From: Nocardia arizonensis | GTDB lineage: Bacteria; Actinomycetota; Actinomycetes; Mycobacteriales; Mycobacteriaceae | NCBI RefSeq assembly: GCF_001310275.1 | Contig: NZ_LGYZ01000050.1 | Coordinates: 92,224-156,223 of the forward strand | Reading direction: 5' to 3' | DNA length: 64,000 nt | Shown: in pieces, positions 42,153 to 51,315 of the stretch | How the letters are laid out: every line of letters begins with the position of its first letter | Position numbering within the stretch: the first letter of the stretch is position 1 | Notes under the pieces: model-generated | The model's input: the letters and a program-made list of their open reading frames with translations, nothing else | The model's database searches: none | Told to the model about the DNA's origin: nothing | Translations under genes and position numbers: made by a program

Positions 42153-43970
42153 TCACGGAGTCACGATCGGGAAATAGGGGTCCGGGGTGTCGAGCAGCCC
42201 CGCCAGGGTGGCGAGCACCTGCGGGTCGCCCTGGACCTCCACGCCCTCGAGCCCGTTGCCGCCGAGTACGCCGGACAATTGCGGTTTGGTCAGCGTCAGC
42301 GTGAGGTCGGCCGCACCGGTCAGCGGCGCGTGCTCGGTCGCGGCGCGGTGGGTGAGCGCGCCGTTGGACAGGGTCAGACGCAGGGTGCGGTCCTCGTCGG
42401 TCAGCCGCCAGTCCATGGTGAACGCGCAGCCCGCGGCCTTGGGGCCGTCGATGCGCACGGCCAGTGCGTCGGCGAGCATATCCGCGGTCAGCGCCGCCAC
42501 CATTTCCGCACCGGTCAGATCCACCACCTTACGGATCACCCCCTCGCGCAATTCCATCGCGCCGGTGAGATAGAAATTGCGCCACGTGCCGTTCTCCGCC
42601 CCCTGACCGAGGCGCTCGTAGACGTTCGCCAGCACCTCCTTGGCCTCGGCGTGGGTCGGGTCGGCGAACACCGCGTGGTTGAGCAGGGTCGCGGCGAACC
42701 GCAGATCGTCCAGGTCGGCGTATTCGCGCGCCCGCGCCACCACCGCGTCGGCGCCGCCGTAGTCGGCGACATAGCGTTTGGCCGTCTCGACCGGCGGATG
42801 CTCCCACAGATGCGCCGGATTGCCGTCGAACCACCCCATGTACCGCTGATAGACCGCCTTGACGTTGTGACTCAGCGATCCGTAGTAGCCGCGATTGGCC
42901 CACACCGCGTCCAGCGCGGGCGGCAGTTCCAGTCGTTCGGCGATCTCCGTGCCCGTCAGTCCGCGATTGAGCAGACGCACGGTCTGGTCGTGGAGATAGG
43001 CGTACATATCGCGTTGGGCGCTCAGCAGGGCGAGGAAACGTTCGCGCCCCCACACCGGCCAGTGGTGCGAGGCGAAGGCCACGTCGATCCGGTCGGCGAA
43101 CAACGCCATCGCCTCGTCCAGATAACGCGCCCAGATCCGGGAGTCGCGCACGAGCGCGCCCCGCAGGGTCAGCACGTTGTGCATATTGTGGGTGGCGTTC
43201 TCGGCCAGGCACAGCGCGCGCCTGTCGGGGAACAGGAAGTTCATCTCCGCGGGCGCCTCGGTGCCCGGCGTCATCTGGAAGACGATGCGCACCCCGTCGA
43301 TCGTCTCCTCCTGGCCGGTGCGGGTGATGTCGAGCGTCGGCGCGATCAACGAAACGGTGCCCGCCGACACGGTCATGCCGAGTCCGCAGCCGATCTGGCC
43401 GTCAGGCGCCTTGGGCAGATCGGCGCCGTACATGTACACCGCGCGGCGGGTCATGGCGTTGCCCGCGTAGACGTTCTCGCTCACCGCGTGTTCAAGGAAA
43501 CCCTCGGGCGCGAGAATCGGAACCGACTCGTGTCCGTGCGGCAGCACGCCGCGCGCGCCGCCGAAGTGGTCGCCGTGCGAATGGGTGTAGATGAGCCCCG
43601 TCACCGGTCGCGGGCCACGGTGCGCCCGGTACAGTTCCAGTGCGGCGGCGGCGGTTTCGACACTGATCAGGGGATCGATCACGATCACCCCGCGCTCTCC
43701 CTCGACCAGCGTCATATTCGACAGGTCCAGATTCCGCACCTGGTAGATGCCCTCGGTGACCTCGAACAGGCCCTGCTTGTTGCACAGTCGGCCCTGCCGC
43801 CACAGGCTGGGATGCGCGGTCGGCGGACATTCCTCGGTGAGGAACGCATAGGATGCGCCGTCCCAGACGACGGCGCCCTTCGCGTCGCGGATCACCGGCG
43901 GTTCGAGCGCGGCGACGAATCCCCGGTCGGCGTCGTCGAAATCGGAGCGGTCCTGGTAGTCGAGACTCAT
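42153..43970 (-). CDS. Alkyl/aryl-sulfatase of the SdsA1 type (MBL fold)
   Basis: A 605-residue zinc hydrolase that in the family cleaves primary alkyl sulfates such as dodecyl sulfate. The N-terminal metallo-beta-lactamase domain has IYTHSHGDHFGGARG near 130, LAENATHNMHNVLTLRGALV and FASHHWPVWGRERF as further metal ligands. An all-helical dimerisation part follows (LLNRGLTGTEIAERLELPPA, GWFDGNPAHLWEHPPVE). The last about 120 residues are an SCP2-like domain ending PDPYFPIVTP. No signal peptide is evident. ATG 43970 was chosen because GGAAGGA is nine bases away; the ATG three codons upstream abuts that site. Confidence 0.93.
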   Translation of the reverse strand: MSLDYQDRSDFDDADRGFVAALEPPVIRDAKGAVVWDGASYAFLTEECPPTAHPSLWRQGRLCNKQGLFEVTEGIYQVRNLDLSNMTLVEGERGVIVIDPLISVETAAAALELYRAHRGPRPVTGLIYTHSHGDHFGGARGVLPHGHESVPILAPEGFLEHAVSENVYAGNAMTRRAVYMYGADLPKAPDGQIGCGLGMTVSAGTVSLIAPTLDITRTGQEETIDGVRIVFQMTPGTEAPAEMNFLFPDRRALCLAENATHNMHNVLTLRGALVRDSRIWARYLDEAMALFADRIDVAFASHHWPVWGRERFLALLSAQRDMYAYLHDQTVRLLNRGLTGTEIAERLELPPALDAVWANRGYYGSLSHNVKAVYQRYMGWFDGNPAHLWEHPPVETAKRYVADYGGADAVVARAREYADLDDLRFAATLLNHAVFADPTHAEAKEVLANVYERLGQGAENGTWRNFYLTGAMELREGVIRKVVDLTGAEMVAALTADMLADALAVRIDGPKAAGCAFTMDWRLTDEDRTLRLTLSNGALTHRAATEHAPLTGAADLTLTLTKPQLSGVLGGNGLEGVEVQGDPQVLATLAGLLDTPDPYFPIVTP

Positions 43971-44015
43971 GGCGGTCATTCCTTCCGTATTCGAAACGAC
44001 AGGACCGTGCGACGA

Positions 44016-44672
44016 TCAGGCCAACGCCACCAGGCCGCGTCCGGTGAACAGCAGGCCGAAACCGACGAAGACGCAGACGGCCAGCAGCCGATCGTGGACT
44101 ACCATCCAGCGTTTGACCACGTCGAGCACGGCCCTGGCGCGCACGCCGAGCAGGATGTACATGCCGATGGGAATCAGGAAATCCAATGCGGCGCAGAACA
44201 ACAGCAGCGCGGTGGCCCCGATCGCCCCGCCGACCCCGACACCCGAACCTGCGATGACGCTGACGCCCGACAGCATGATGAGCAGGTTCGGATTCAGTAC
44301 CGCGAGCACCAGTCCGACCGCGAAAGCCTTTCGGGTCACGGCGGATCCGAGTTCACCCGCCCATCCGGGCGGCCGGCCGCCGCGCACCGGGCGCCGCAGC
44401 AGCAGCCACGCGCCGATGGCGAGGAAAAGCAGCCCGACCAGCAACCCCACCCAGTGCGCGACCGCGGGCGAGGCCGCGTGCGGCTCGCCCGCGCCGCCGA
44501 GCAGCCCCGCGACGCCGATCTGCGAGTACACCAACAGGAACGCCGCACCGAAAATGTAGGCGTTGCGCACGGCGTTGCCGGATTGCAGCAGCAGCACGCA
44601 CCCCACGACAGCGGCCGGAGTGACCAGCAGGCCGATCATCTCCGGCAACAGTTGCCAGAACAGTTCGCCCAT
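44016..44672 (-). CDS. GAP-family (Sap-like) six-TM membrane protein
   Basis: A 218-residue integral membrane protein with about six hydrophobic helices (near 10-30, 36-58, 72-92, 115-140, 150-175, 190-215). Features are LPEMIGLLVTPAAVVGCVLL, AFAVGLVLAVLNPNLLIMLSG with its NP pair, and FLIPIGMYILLGVRA. This is the layout of the GAP/sulfolipid-addressing protein family, LysE-like, whose mycobacterial members export glycolipids or peptidolipids. The AAAGG site lies 12 bases before the ATG; a longer upstream reading is Arg-rich and rejected. It lies 45 bp downstream of the sulfatase start on the same strand. Confidence 0.82.
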   Translation of the reverse strand: MGELFWQLLPEMIGLLVTPAAVVGCVLLLQSGNAVRNAYIFGAAFLLVYSQIGVAGLLGGAGEPHAASPAVAHWVGLLVGLLFLAIGAWLLLRRPVRGGRPPGWAGELGSAVTRKAFAVGLVLAVLNPNLLIMLSGVSVIAGSGVGVGGAIGATALLLFCAALDFLIPIGMYILLGVRARAVLDVVKRWMVVHDRLLAVCVFVGFGLLFTGRGLVALA

Positions 44673-45020
44673 CGCCGCCGCCCGCCTTTCACATCGGAGA
44701 TCGCCGCGCGCACGGTCGGACACACCGGCGGTTCGCGTCCGATACCGCGAAGGCCATCGTCTGCCACCTTCATCCCGGCGAGATCCGGGCCTGCCGGTGT
44801 GCCGAGGCCGGCCGCCGCCTCGAATCTCGCACGGGTCCGGTCCCACCTGCCTCACCCGTTACGGGTGAGCGATCGCGGGCGCGGACCGGCCGGGAGCGCG
44901 ACGCGCCGTTCGCCGAGTCGCTGTCGGTGCGGACGCCTACGATCGAGCGCGACGCCGTACCGATGAGTTCTCTTCCCCGGCGTCGTCTGCACGGTTGTCC
45001 GACGACCCGAGGAGCAGCGC
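44673..45020. other. Divergent intergenic region between GAP and LigC genes
   Basis: About 350 bp with no convincing coding frame. It presumably carries promoters for the leftward GAP/sulfatase genes and the rightward ligase operon. GAGGAG for the ligase is at its end. Confidence 0.5.
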
Positions 45021-46106
45021 GTGGACCTACCGGTCATGCCACCCGTTCGCCCGATGCTGGCGAAGACGACGCCGTCCGTGCCGCGCGAGGCGGGATTCAG
45101 CTACGAACCGAAATGGGACGGATTCCGCTGCATCGTCTTCCGCGACGGTGACGAGGTGGAACTCGGTTCCCGCAACGACCGCCCGCTCACCCGCTACTTT
45201 CCCGAGGTCGCCGAACTCCTGAAGCGGGCATTGCCGGACAAGTGCGTGATCGACGGGGAGATCGTGGTGGTCACCGATCAGGGACTGGATTTCGACACGC
45301 TTCAGAACAGGCTGCACCCGGCCGCGTCACGGGTGGCCAAACTGTCGGTCGAGACGCCCGCCGGCTTCGTCGCCTTCGATCTGCTCGCCCTCGGCGACCG
45401 CGATCTCACCGCCGAACCGTTCGCCGAACGCAGGCGAATACTCGAAACGATTCTGGACACCGCGCTCGCGCGCGTGCACCTGACGCCCATCACCGGCGAT
45501 CCCGATGTGGCCCAGGACTGGTTCACCCGGTTCGAGGGCGCGGGGTTCGACGGCGTCATCGCCAAGTCCGACGAGCTGGCCTACCTCCAGGACAAGCGGG
45601 TCATGCTCAAGATCAAGCACGAGCGCACCGCCGACTGCGTGGTAGCCGGATTCCGCTGGCACAAGGACGGCGCGGGGGTCGGGTCGCTGCTGCTCGGCCT
45701 GTTCGACGACGAGGGCCACCTGCACCACGTCGGGGTCGCGAGCAGTTTCACCGCCGCGCGCCGCAAGGAACTGGTCGAGGAGCTCGAACCGCTGCGCGAG
45801 AACGCACTCGAAGACCATCCGTGGCGGCAGTGGGCCGACGCCGCGGCGCAGGCAGGCGCCGACGGCAAGATGCCCGGCGGCATCAGCCGCTGGACCGGTG
45901 GCAAGGATCTGTCCTGGGAGCCGTTGCGACCCGAACTCGTCGCCGAGGTCCGCTACGAACACGTGCAATCCGGCCGGCTGCGCCACGGCGGGCGACTGGT
46001 CCGCTTCCGCGCCGACCGCACCCCGCGATCGTGTACTTACGCCCAACTCGACGAGGTCGCCCCCGCCGAACTGCGCACCATCTTCGAGGAAGCCGCCCGC
46101 CGATGA
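45021..46106 (+). CDS. ligC: ATP-dependent DNA ligase, LigC type
   Basis: A 361-residue DNA ligase. The nucleotidyl-transfer motif I is EPKWDGFR with the adenylated Lys31; SRNDRPLTRYFPE, CVIDGEIVV, FVAFDLLAL, GFDGVIAKS and MLKIKHERTADCVVAGFRW supply the remaining ligase motifs; an OB-fold follows (about 215-350). It lacks polymerase and nuclease domains, so it is the stand-alone LigC form rather than LigD. It starts at GTG six bases after GAGGAG, and its stop overlaps the PrimPol start (ATGA). In mycobacteria LigC and its PrimPol partner act in gap filling and excision-type repair. Confidence 0.92.
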   Translation: MDLPVMPPVRPMLAKTTPSVPREAGFSYEPKWDGFRCIVFRDGDEVELGSRNDRPLTRYFPEVAELLKRALPDKCVIDGEIVVVTDQGLDFDTLQNRLHPAASRVAKLSVETPAGFVAFDLLALGDRDLTAEPFAERRRILETILDTALARVHLTPITGDPDVAQDWFTRFEGAGFDGVIAKSDELAYLQDKRVMLKIKHERTADCVVAGFRWHKDGAGVGSLLLGLFDDEGHLHHVGVASSFTAARRKELVEELEPLRENALEDHPWRQWADAAAQAGADGKMPGGISRWTGGKDLSWEPLRPELVAEVRYEHVQSGRLRHGGRLVRFRADRTPRSCTYAQLDEVAPAELRTIFEEAARR

Positions 46107-47104
46107 GCGCGTCGATCGAGATCGAGACCGACGGCAGGACCGTCACCATCAGCAATCCCGACAAGGTCTACTTCAGCAAACGCGGCGAGACCAAACTCGA
46201 CCTCGTCCGCTACTACCAGGCGGTGGCCGAACCGCTGCTCGGTGTGATCGGCAATCGGCCGCTGCTGCTCGAACGCCATCCCGACGGCGCGTCGGGCAAA
46301 TCCTGGTTCCAGAAGCGGGTCCCGAAATCCGCGCCGGACTGGCTGCACACCGTCGAGGTGTCCACGCCCAACGGCACCACCAGCGACGCACTGGTTGCCC
46401 ACGATCTCGCCCACATCCTGTGGGCGGTCAACCAGGGCTGCCTCGGCTTCCACGTCTGGCCCAATCGCGTCGACGATCTCGACATCGCCGACGAACTCCG
46501 CATCGATCTCGATCCCTCTCCCGGCACCGGCTTCGATGATCTGAAGCGGGCGGCGGTGCGCACCCGGGAGTTGCTCACCGAACTCGGGATCGAATCGGCG
46601 GTCAAGACCTCGGGATCACGCGGGCTGCACATCTACGTCGCGCTGGAACCGACATGGGACGGATATCAGGTGCGCGCCGCGGCGGTGGCGCTGGCGCGGG
46701 AATTGGAGCGGCGGTACTCGGAGGAGATCACCGCCCAGTGGTGGAAGGAGCAGCGCGGTCACCGCGTTTTCGTCGACTTCAACCAGAACGCCCCGCACAA
46801 GACCGTGTTCGGCGCGTGGTGCGTGCGGCCGAAGGTGGGCGCGCAGGTGTCGACGCCGATCTCCTGGTCGGAGCTGGACACTGTCGTACCCGACGATCTG
46901 ACCATCGCCACCGTGCCCGCGCTGCTGGCCGAACGCGGTGATCCCTGGGCCGCCCGTGCGCCGCAATCCATCGAAGCGCTGCTGGAGATGTCGGAGCGGG
47001 ATATGGCCGCCGGGCTCATGGACGCGCCGTGGCCGCCGCAGTATCCGAAGATGCCCAACGAGCCGCCGCGGGTCCAGCCGAGCAGGGCCAGGACACAGGG
47101 CTGA
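46103..47104 (+). CDS. LigD-type polymerase / Prim-PolC (archaeo-eukaryotic primase fold)
   Basis: A 333-residue polymerase of the LigD-Pol/Prim-Pol family. N-terminal ITISNPDKVYF-like opening (TVTISNPDKVYFSKRGETKL), HDLAHILWAVNQGCLGFHVW, the metal-binding LRIDLDPSPGTGFDDLK near 135, VKTSGSRGLHIYVAL with the conserved SGxxGxH and FVDFNQNAPHKTVFGAWCVR carrying the third acidic residue. It fills short gaps, preferring ribonucleotides in characterised relatives. Its start overlaps the LigC stop, matching the LigC/Prim-PolC pairing known in mycobacteria. No Ku gene is in the window. Confidence 0.92.
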   Translation: MSASIEIETDGRTVTISNPDKVYFSKRGETKLDLVRYYQAVAEPLLGVIGNRPLLLERHPDGASGKSWFQKRVPKSAPDWLHTVEVSTPNGTTSDALVAHDLAHILWAVNQGCLGFHVWPNRVDDLDIADELRIDLDPSPGTGFDDLKRAAVRTRELLTELGIESAVKTSGSRGLHIYVALEPTWDGYQVRAAAVALARELERRYSEEITAQWWKEQRGHRVFVDFNQNAPHKTVFGAWCVRPKVGAQVSTPISWSELDTVVPDDLTIATVPALLAERGDPWAARAPQSIEALLEMSERDMAAGLMDAPWPPQYPKMPNEPPRVQPSRARTQG

Positions 47105-47114
47105 GTGGCGCGGA

Positions 47115-47825
47115 CTACTCGATCCAGCGAACCCAGGTGCCAGTGCGGCCGCTGCCCTCGCACACCAGCGCGCGACCGTCGGTGGTGCGCCCGGTCTTCG
47201 ACACCGTCGGATCGCACGTGGTGCCCGCCTCGAATTGACCGGTGCCCACGTTGTAGGGCCCGGCCCACTGGTAGTCGCCGTTGGCCTTCAGGCACAGCAG
47301 AGTGCCGCCGTCGGAGCCGAGACCGATCGCGCCGACCTGCGCCGCCGTGCACGACCCGCCCTTGCGCGCGGTGACCTGGGTTGTCGCCGCGGTGGTCACG
47401 GTGGGCAGCGCCGCCGTGGTCGGCGCGGCGGTCGTGGCGGGCGCGGCGGTGGCGGGGGCCACGGTCTGCGCCGCCACCGACTGGTCGGTGCGTGGCAGCG
47501 AATCGGTGAGCGAACTGCCGTTCAGAACGATGAACGCCACCACGGCCGCCGCCTCCACCGCGCCGAGCAGCAGGGCGAAGGTCGCCATGCCGCGCCCCTT
47601 CGGATAGCCGAACGCGATCAGCCCGAACACCAGGGCGACCGGGAACAGCAGCAACAGCGCGGCGACGAGTGCCACGATCGCGTAGGGGTTGACGATCGGA
47701 AGCATTTCCTCGGCGGGTTCCTCGCCTCGCTGCGGCCAGCGTTGCTCTCCGCGCGCATCGAGCCTGCGCTCCTCCTCCGGCTCCCGCCAGCGGTCGCGCT
47801 CCTCCCACTGTTGCATCCGTGCCAT
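47115..47825 (-). CDS. DUF4190-like two-TM protein with exported cysteine-containing domain
   Basis: A 236-residue membrane protein. A charged N-terminal cytoplasmic segment (about 1-42, rich in Arg/Glu) is followed by a DUF4190-type helical pair (NPYAIVALVAALLLLFPVAL, GRGMATFALLLGAVEAAAVV), then a low-complexity Ala/Thr/Pro stretch (about 115-150) and an external domain with four cysteines (GGSCTAAQVGAIG, TLLCLKANGDYQWAGPYNVG, TTCDPTVSKTG, ALVCEGSG) ending TWVRWIE. The role is unknown; wall-spanning anchor with a disulfide-stabilised domain is a fair description. It is convergent with the PrimPol gene. Confidence 0.75.
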   Translation of the reverse strand: MARMQQWEERDRWREPEEERRLDARGEQRWPQRGEEPAEEMLPIVNPYAIVALVAALLLLFPVALVFGLIAFGYPKGRGMATFALLLGAVEAAAVVAFIVLNGSSLTDSLPRTDQSVAAQTVAPATAAPATTAAPTTAALPTVTTAATTQVTARKGGSCTAAQVGAIGLGSDGGTLLCLKANGDYQWAGPYNVGTGQFEAGTTCDPTVSKTGRTTDGRALVCEGSGRTGTWVRWIE

Positions 47826-48455
47826 TCACAGTCCCTCTCGCATACACAATTCGCGCAGGAACCTCGGGCTGCCCGAACCCCGCCCCGATAACGACACAGG
47901 ATAGGGGCAGAAAGCGACCATATGGCTCGAAATGTTCGTTCTCACACGTTTTGCAGCGGATCTGCTCCAGAAATCGTGTCGGTTGCGCGAGAGAACACCT
48001 GCGGGAACAGCAACACGGTCTGCTCCGATCGGAGTATCGAGCGAGGAAACACGCATCGGCTTGCCGCGCGCACCCGGCACCGGCCGGCAATCCGGCCCGA
48101 CGATGAACTCATGCTCGCCGCCGATAGCGCGACGCCAATATTGTGACTTCCACCACTCCAGCCGATAGATCGGGGCATCGGAGAACACCTCACGCCCACC
48201 CCGCCCCATCGACCACGGGAGAGTTTCGATGCCTCTTCGATCAGAAATCGAGGCGGCCCGGATACTTCTCGACCGGATGGCATCTCGCCGCATGACCGCC
48301 CGCCTGCCGCGAGTTTCTGCGCGGGCCGCTGCAGACCGCTTCCTCGACACAGCACGACATCATGTCTCAGCCGAATGTGCGAGCGGTCGTTGCCGAGCGC
48401 GGGACCTGCCGCTCGACCCGCGCGCTGCCAGGAACCCGCGCCGGGTACGGGTAGG
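47826..48455. other. Gene-poor stretch between the DUF4190-like and MarR genes
   Basis: About 630 bp. No frame has a start with a good ribosome site. One minus-strand frame (about 47900-48180) reads a fairly protein-like IYRLEWWKSQYWRRAIGGEH and EFIVGPDCRPVPG, which might be a relic, but no family was recognised. Confidence 0.4.
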
Positions 48456-48902
48456 TCACCCGTAGGCGATTCTCTCCAGCAGATCCAGTGCTTCGTCCAC
48501 CTTGTGCAGCTCGCTGGATGGCAAGCTTTCCGACAAGATCTGCGCGAGAGCGTTGTTCAGTGGCGCCTGCTGCCCGCGCACCCAAGCGCGGCCTTCGTCG
48601 GTGAGCATCAGGTTCACGCGGCGTCCGTCGATTGGGTCCCGCAAGCCGACGATCAGCCCCTGATCTCGTAACCCGTCGACGACGTTGCGCATCGTCTGTG
48701 GACGCACCATCTCCAGGCGAGCCAGATCGACGGCGGCCATCGCTCCGCGTCGATTCAGGCGTCCCAGCACCGCCCATTGCGTCGCGGACAATTGACGCTC
48801 GTCGGGATCCCTCCGGGAGCGGCGCAAAATCACGGTCAGCGCAATGCGCAGGCGCGCCGCCGTGACGGACAGTGCTGCGGCGTCCGCGGTATCAACGCTC
48901 AC
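48456..48902 (-). CDS. MarR-family regulator
   Basis: A 148-residue winged-helix regulator. TAARLRIALTVILRRSRRDP leads in; the HTH is LSATQWAVLGRLNRRGAMAA followed by VDLARLEMVRPQTMRNVVDG, and the wing carries DPIDGRRVNLMLTDEGRAWV with the Asp-Gly-Arg-Arg pattern typical of MarR. GTG 48902 was chosen because AGGAG is six bases upstream. Target genes are not evident; the neighbouring small secreted protein is divergent from nothing here, so control may be unlinked. Confidence 0.9.
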   Translation of the reverse strand: MSVDTADAAALSVTAARLRIALTVILRRSRRDPDERQLSATQWAVLGRLNRRGAMAAVDLARLEMVRPQTMRNVVDGLRDQGLIVGLRDPIDGRRVNLMLTDEGRAWVRGQQAPLNNALAQILSESLPSSELHKVDEALDLLERIAYG

Positions 48903-49161
48903 GTACAACTCCTATTTTCCTGACCGGGAACGATCCATAGGCGGCCAGGCCGCGGAAAGCCTATTTAGCAGGCCCGATCTTTGCGTCAGTGACGACGAAA
49001 TTGCGAAGTTCCACTTCCGGATTCCATCTCCGGGGCCCTTATGGCAGGTTATGGAACACGAAGTAGACAACTGCGGGCGGCGGCGACTCCGTACCGGGAA
49101 GCGCGGAGTCGTGCGGACCGTGAACGGTGTCGCCACCGCCCGCGTGCACCTGGCTAGCCGT

Positions 49162-49335
49162 TTACAGGCAGAAGCTCAGCTCGACAGGGCCGACAGGGAT
49201 GGGGAGGCATACTTCCACCGAACCCATGACGGGGGTGGCCGCGGACGCGTCCGCCGATGCCGTGCCGACACCGAGGGCGGTGGCGGACAGCGCGAATGCG
49301 ACGACGGCGAGCGGGCGGATAATTCTCGAGTTCAT
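49162..49335 (-). CDS. Tiny secreted two-cysteine peptide
   Basis: A 57-residue protein: a clean signal peptide (MNSRIIRPLAVVAFALSATA, ending in a cleavable ASA near residue 28-30) and a mature part of about 30 residues with VCLPIPVGPVELSFCL, i.e. two cysteines 12 residues apart flanking a Pro/Val core. GAGGATG lies about ten bases before the ATG. An upstream extension has no signal sequence. It resembles small exported peptides of mycobacteria and nocardiae; a surface, signalling or antimicrobial role is speculation. Confidence 0.65.
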   Translation of the reverse strand: MNSRIIRPLAVVAFALSATALGVGTASADASAATPVMGSVEVCLPIPVGPVELSFCL

Positions 49336-49626
49336 ACAGTCATCCTCAGTCGTGTTATGCGAAAAGCCCCAGGCCCGAGACGGCTCCATCAGATCACGGT
49401 CCTGGCGACCGCTGCACGTTGTTTTCGAGAATTCGGATCCGAGACCAATTGTTTGCGAAGCCATCGTGAACAATCACAATAATTAATGGCATTCACATTT
49501 AACTGTGTCGTGAATACACATGATAATTCGCCCGGTTGGTTGTGATCTTTCGGTGAAATCCCCTGGGCGGACAGCGCTGAAACCTACTCCGCTATCCGCG
49601 CGAGGGTTTCGAGATCGCGTCCATCG

Positions 49627-49878
49627 TCATTGTCGAGACTGTGGTTGCGGCGGAATGAGTTTGGTCCAGAAGTCGTGGCGTACCGCGTCCCACAACTTGC
49701 TCATTTCCGGAAGGAGCTCTCGTGCTCGTGCGAGATCGGGAAAGCCCTCGGGGCCGAAGGATACGATCGGCGTGGCGCCGGATTCCTCGTGGACGGCGAC
49801 GATGGATATCAGATAGTCCTGAAACGGCCGCCATGTGGCTCGTAATCCGTCGGCTTCGGTTCTTCGCATGTCATCCAT
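49627..49878 (-). CDS. Possible small hypothetical protein
   Basis: An 83-residue reading with balanced composition: TEADGLRATWRPFQDYLISI, VAVHEESGATPIVSFGPEG, FPDLARARELLPEMSK and LWDAVRHDFWTKLIPPQPQ. Codon use is less GC-biased than in the host's core genes, which fits either recent acquisition or chance. The ribosome site (GGAAAC) is weak. No family recognised. Confidence 0.45.
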   Translation of the reverse strand: MDDMRRTEADGLRATWRPFQDYLISIVAVHEESGATPIVSFGPEGFPDLARARELLPEMSKLWDAVRHDFWTKLIPPQPQSRQ

Positions 49879-50043
49879 ATGTTGTTTCCAACTCGTCGAC
49901 TTTGTTCTGAAGCGTTCTCGGCCGTTGTGAACGTCTACCGGAAACAGCCGGTGGCACCGTCCGGCACGGGCGCCGCCGTGCTGCGGCGGGACGGCGGATG
50001 CTGATCGACCGGAGTAATCACGCGCCCGCTCGACCGCACTCCG

Positions 50044-51315
50044 CTAGCTGCGGTAAGTGTGGGCAATCAATGCCGAACGCAGGTGCCACAGCCCGCTCGC
50101 CGTCGTGGGATCGAACCCCGTCAGATGACCGATCCGCTTGAGCCGGTAGTCCACGGTGTTGGTGTGTACATGTAGTAGCCGCGCCGTGCGCTGGCGGTTC
50201 AGATTGTGCGCGATATGGACCTGCAGAGTCTCCAGCAGTTCCGGATGCTCGTCGAGTGGGTCGAGCAGCGACCCGAGATGTTCGCGGGCCGGGCCGGGGC
50301 GGGTGATCTGGTATTCCAGGGCAAGATCGTCGAAGTGGTATAGGCCCGGCGCCGAACGCAACCGGGTGACCATGTCGAGTAGTTGGTGGGCGCGATCGGC
50401 AGCGGTGGGCACGGTGTCGGCGGGGGCGGTGACCGTCGCGGCGGTGATGGGCACGCGGGCCGCCTGCGACAGCTGCCCGATCAGCTCGTTCAGGGCGCCC
50501 TCGGCGATGTGATCGGCGGGGATGAGCAGGGTGCCGCCGTCGATCGACAGCAGCGAAAGCACGGTGTCGTCGCAGCGGGTGGCCAGTTCCGCCTGCACGC
50601 GCCGGAGTTTGCGGCGGGCAACGACTTTCGCGTCCAGCATCGGGTTGGACTCGTCCGGGTGAGACGGAATGGCGAGGGCTATCACGCGATAGCGGTCGGA
50701 GATGTCGATACCGCACTCGCGGGCCATGGTGGATGTGGGGTGGCCCCCGAGCAGCGCCGAGGTGAGCGTGTGCACCGCGGTGTGGTGCTCCGACACGACC
50801 GCACGCAGTTCGCGCACATAGGCCACCGAAACCGCCGTTGTCATGGTGTCGAGCATTTCGACGACGAGTTTGGCGCCGTCGAGGATGCTTTGGTAGTCGG
50901 CCATGCTGGGAGGGAGCATCGGCTCGGCGTCGGCCGAGCCGGAGGCACGCTGCTGGACCAAGCCGGGGGACACCACCAAGTCGAAACCGATCTTGAAACC
51001 CTCGTGGATAGCGTGGTGGATGGTACCGATGGGCACGCCTTCGCGCGCCCATTGGGCCGCGGCGTCCTCGAGCTGCTCGGTCTTCTCCGGAATGTTGCTG
51101 CCGTCCAGCATGCTGACTGCCAGTTCCAAGCACATACGGGTGATGACGGTGATGTCGCCGTGGATCGCGTCACCGGGCAAGGTACCGCAGGGGGCAACGG
51201 TTTCGACGAAATGCCCGACCATCTGCCGCGACAAGGCCCGCACGTCTTTCAACGGCAACGACATGGGCCGGCCGGAAACAGTGAGTCCTTGCCGACGCGG
51301 AGCGGTGAGAGGCAT
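50044..51315 (-). CDS. PucR-family transcriptional regulator (full length)
   Basis: A 423-residue regulator with an N-terminal helical sensor region (about 20-180, including AQWAREGVPIGTIHHAIHEG), a GGDEF-like middle part (KLRRVQAELATRCDDTVLSL, IDGGTLLIPADH) and the C-terminal PucR-type HTH (LETLQVHIAHNLNRQRTARL, HVHTNTVDYRLKRIGHLTGF). GGAAGGAAG sits seven bases before the ATG. It is the intact paralogue of the HTH-less protein at 12493-13389. Regulated genes and inducer are unknown. Confidence 0.92.
   Translation of the reverse strand: MPLTAPRRQGLTVSGRPMSLPLKDVRALSRQMVGHFVETVAPCGTLPGDAIHGDITVITRMCLELAVSMLDGSNIPEKTEQLEDAAAQWAREGVPIGTIHHAIHEGFKIGFDLVVSPGLVQQRASGSADAEPMLPPSMADYQSILDGAKLVVEMLDTMTTAVSVAYVRELRAVVSEHHTAVHTLTSALLGGHPTSTMARECGIDISDRYRVIALAIPSHPDESNPMLDAKVVARRKLRRVQAELATRCDDTVLSLLSIDGGTLLIPADHIAEGALNELIGQLSQAARVPITAATVTAPADTVPTAADRAHQLLDMVTRLRSAPGLYHFDDLALEYQITRPGPAREHLGSLLDPLDEHPELLETLQVHIAHNLNRQRTARLLHVHTNTVDYRLKRIGHLTGFDPTTASGLWHLRSALIAHTYRS

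Noticed and set aside
42279..44966. 895-codon plus-strand open frame across the sulfatase and GAP genes
   Set aside because: It spans two real genes and an intergenic region, with Gln/His/Arg-rich composition.
49627..49878. Alternative plus-strand reading (49630-49845) of the same stretch
   Set aside because: It is less protein-like than the minus-strand frame and also lacks a good start.
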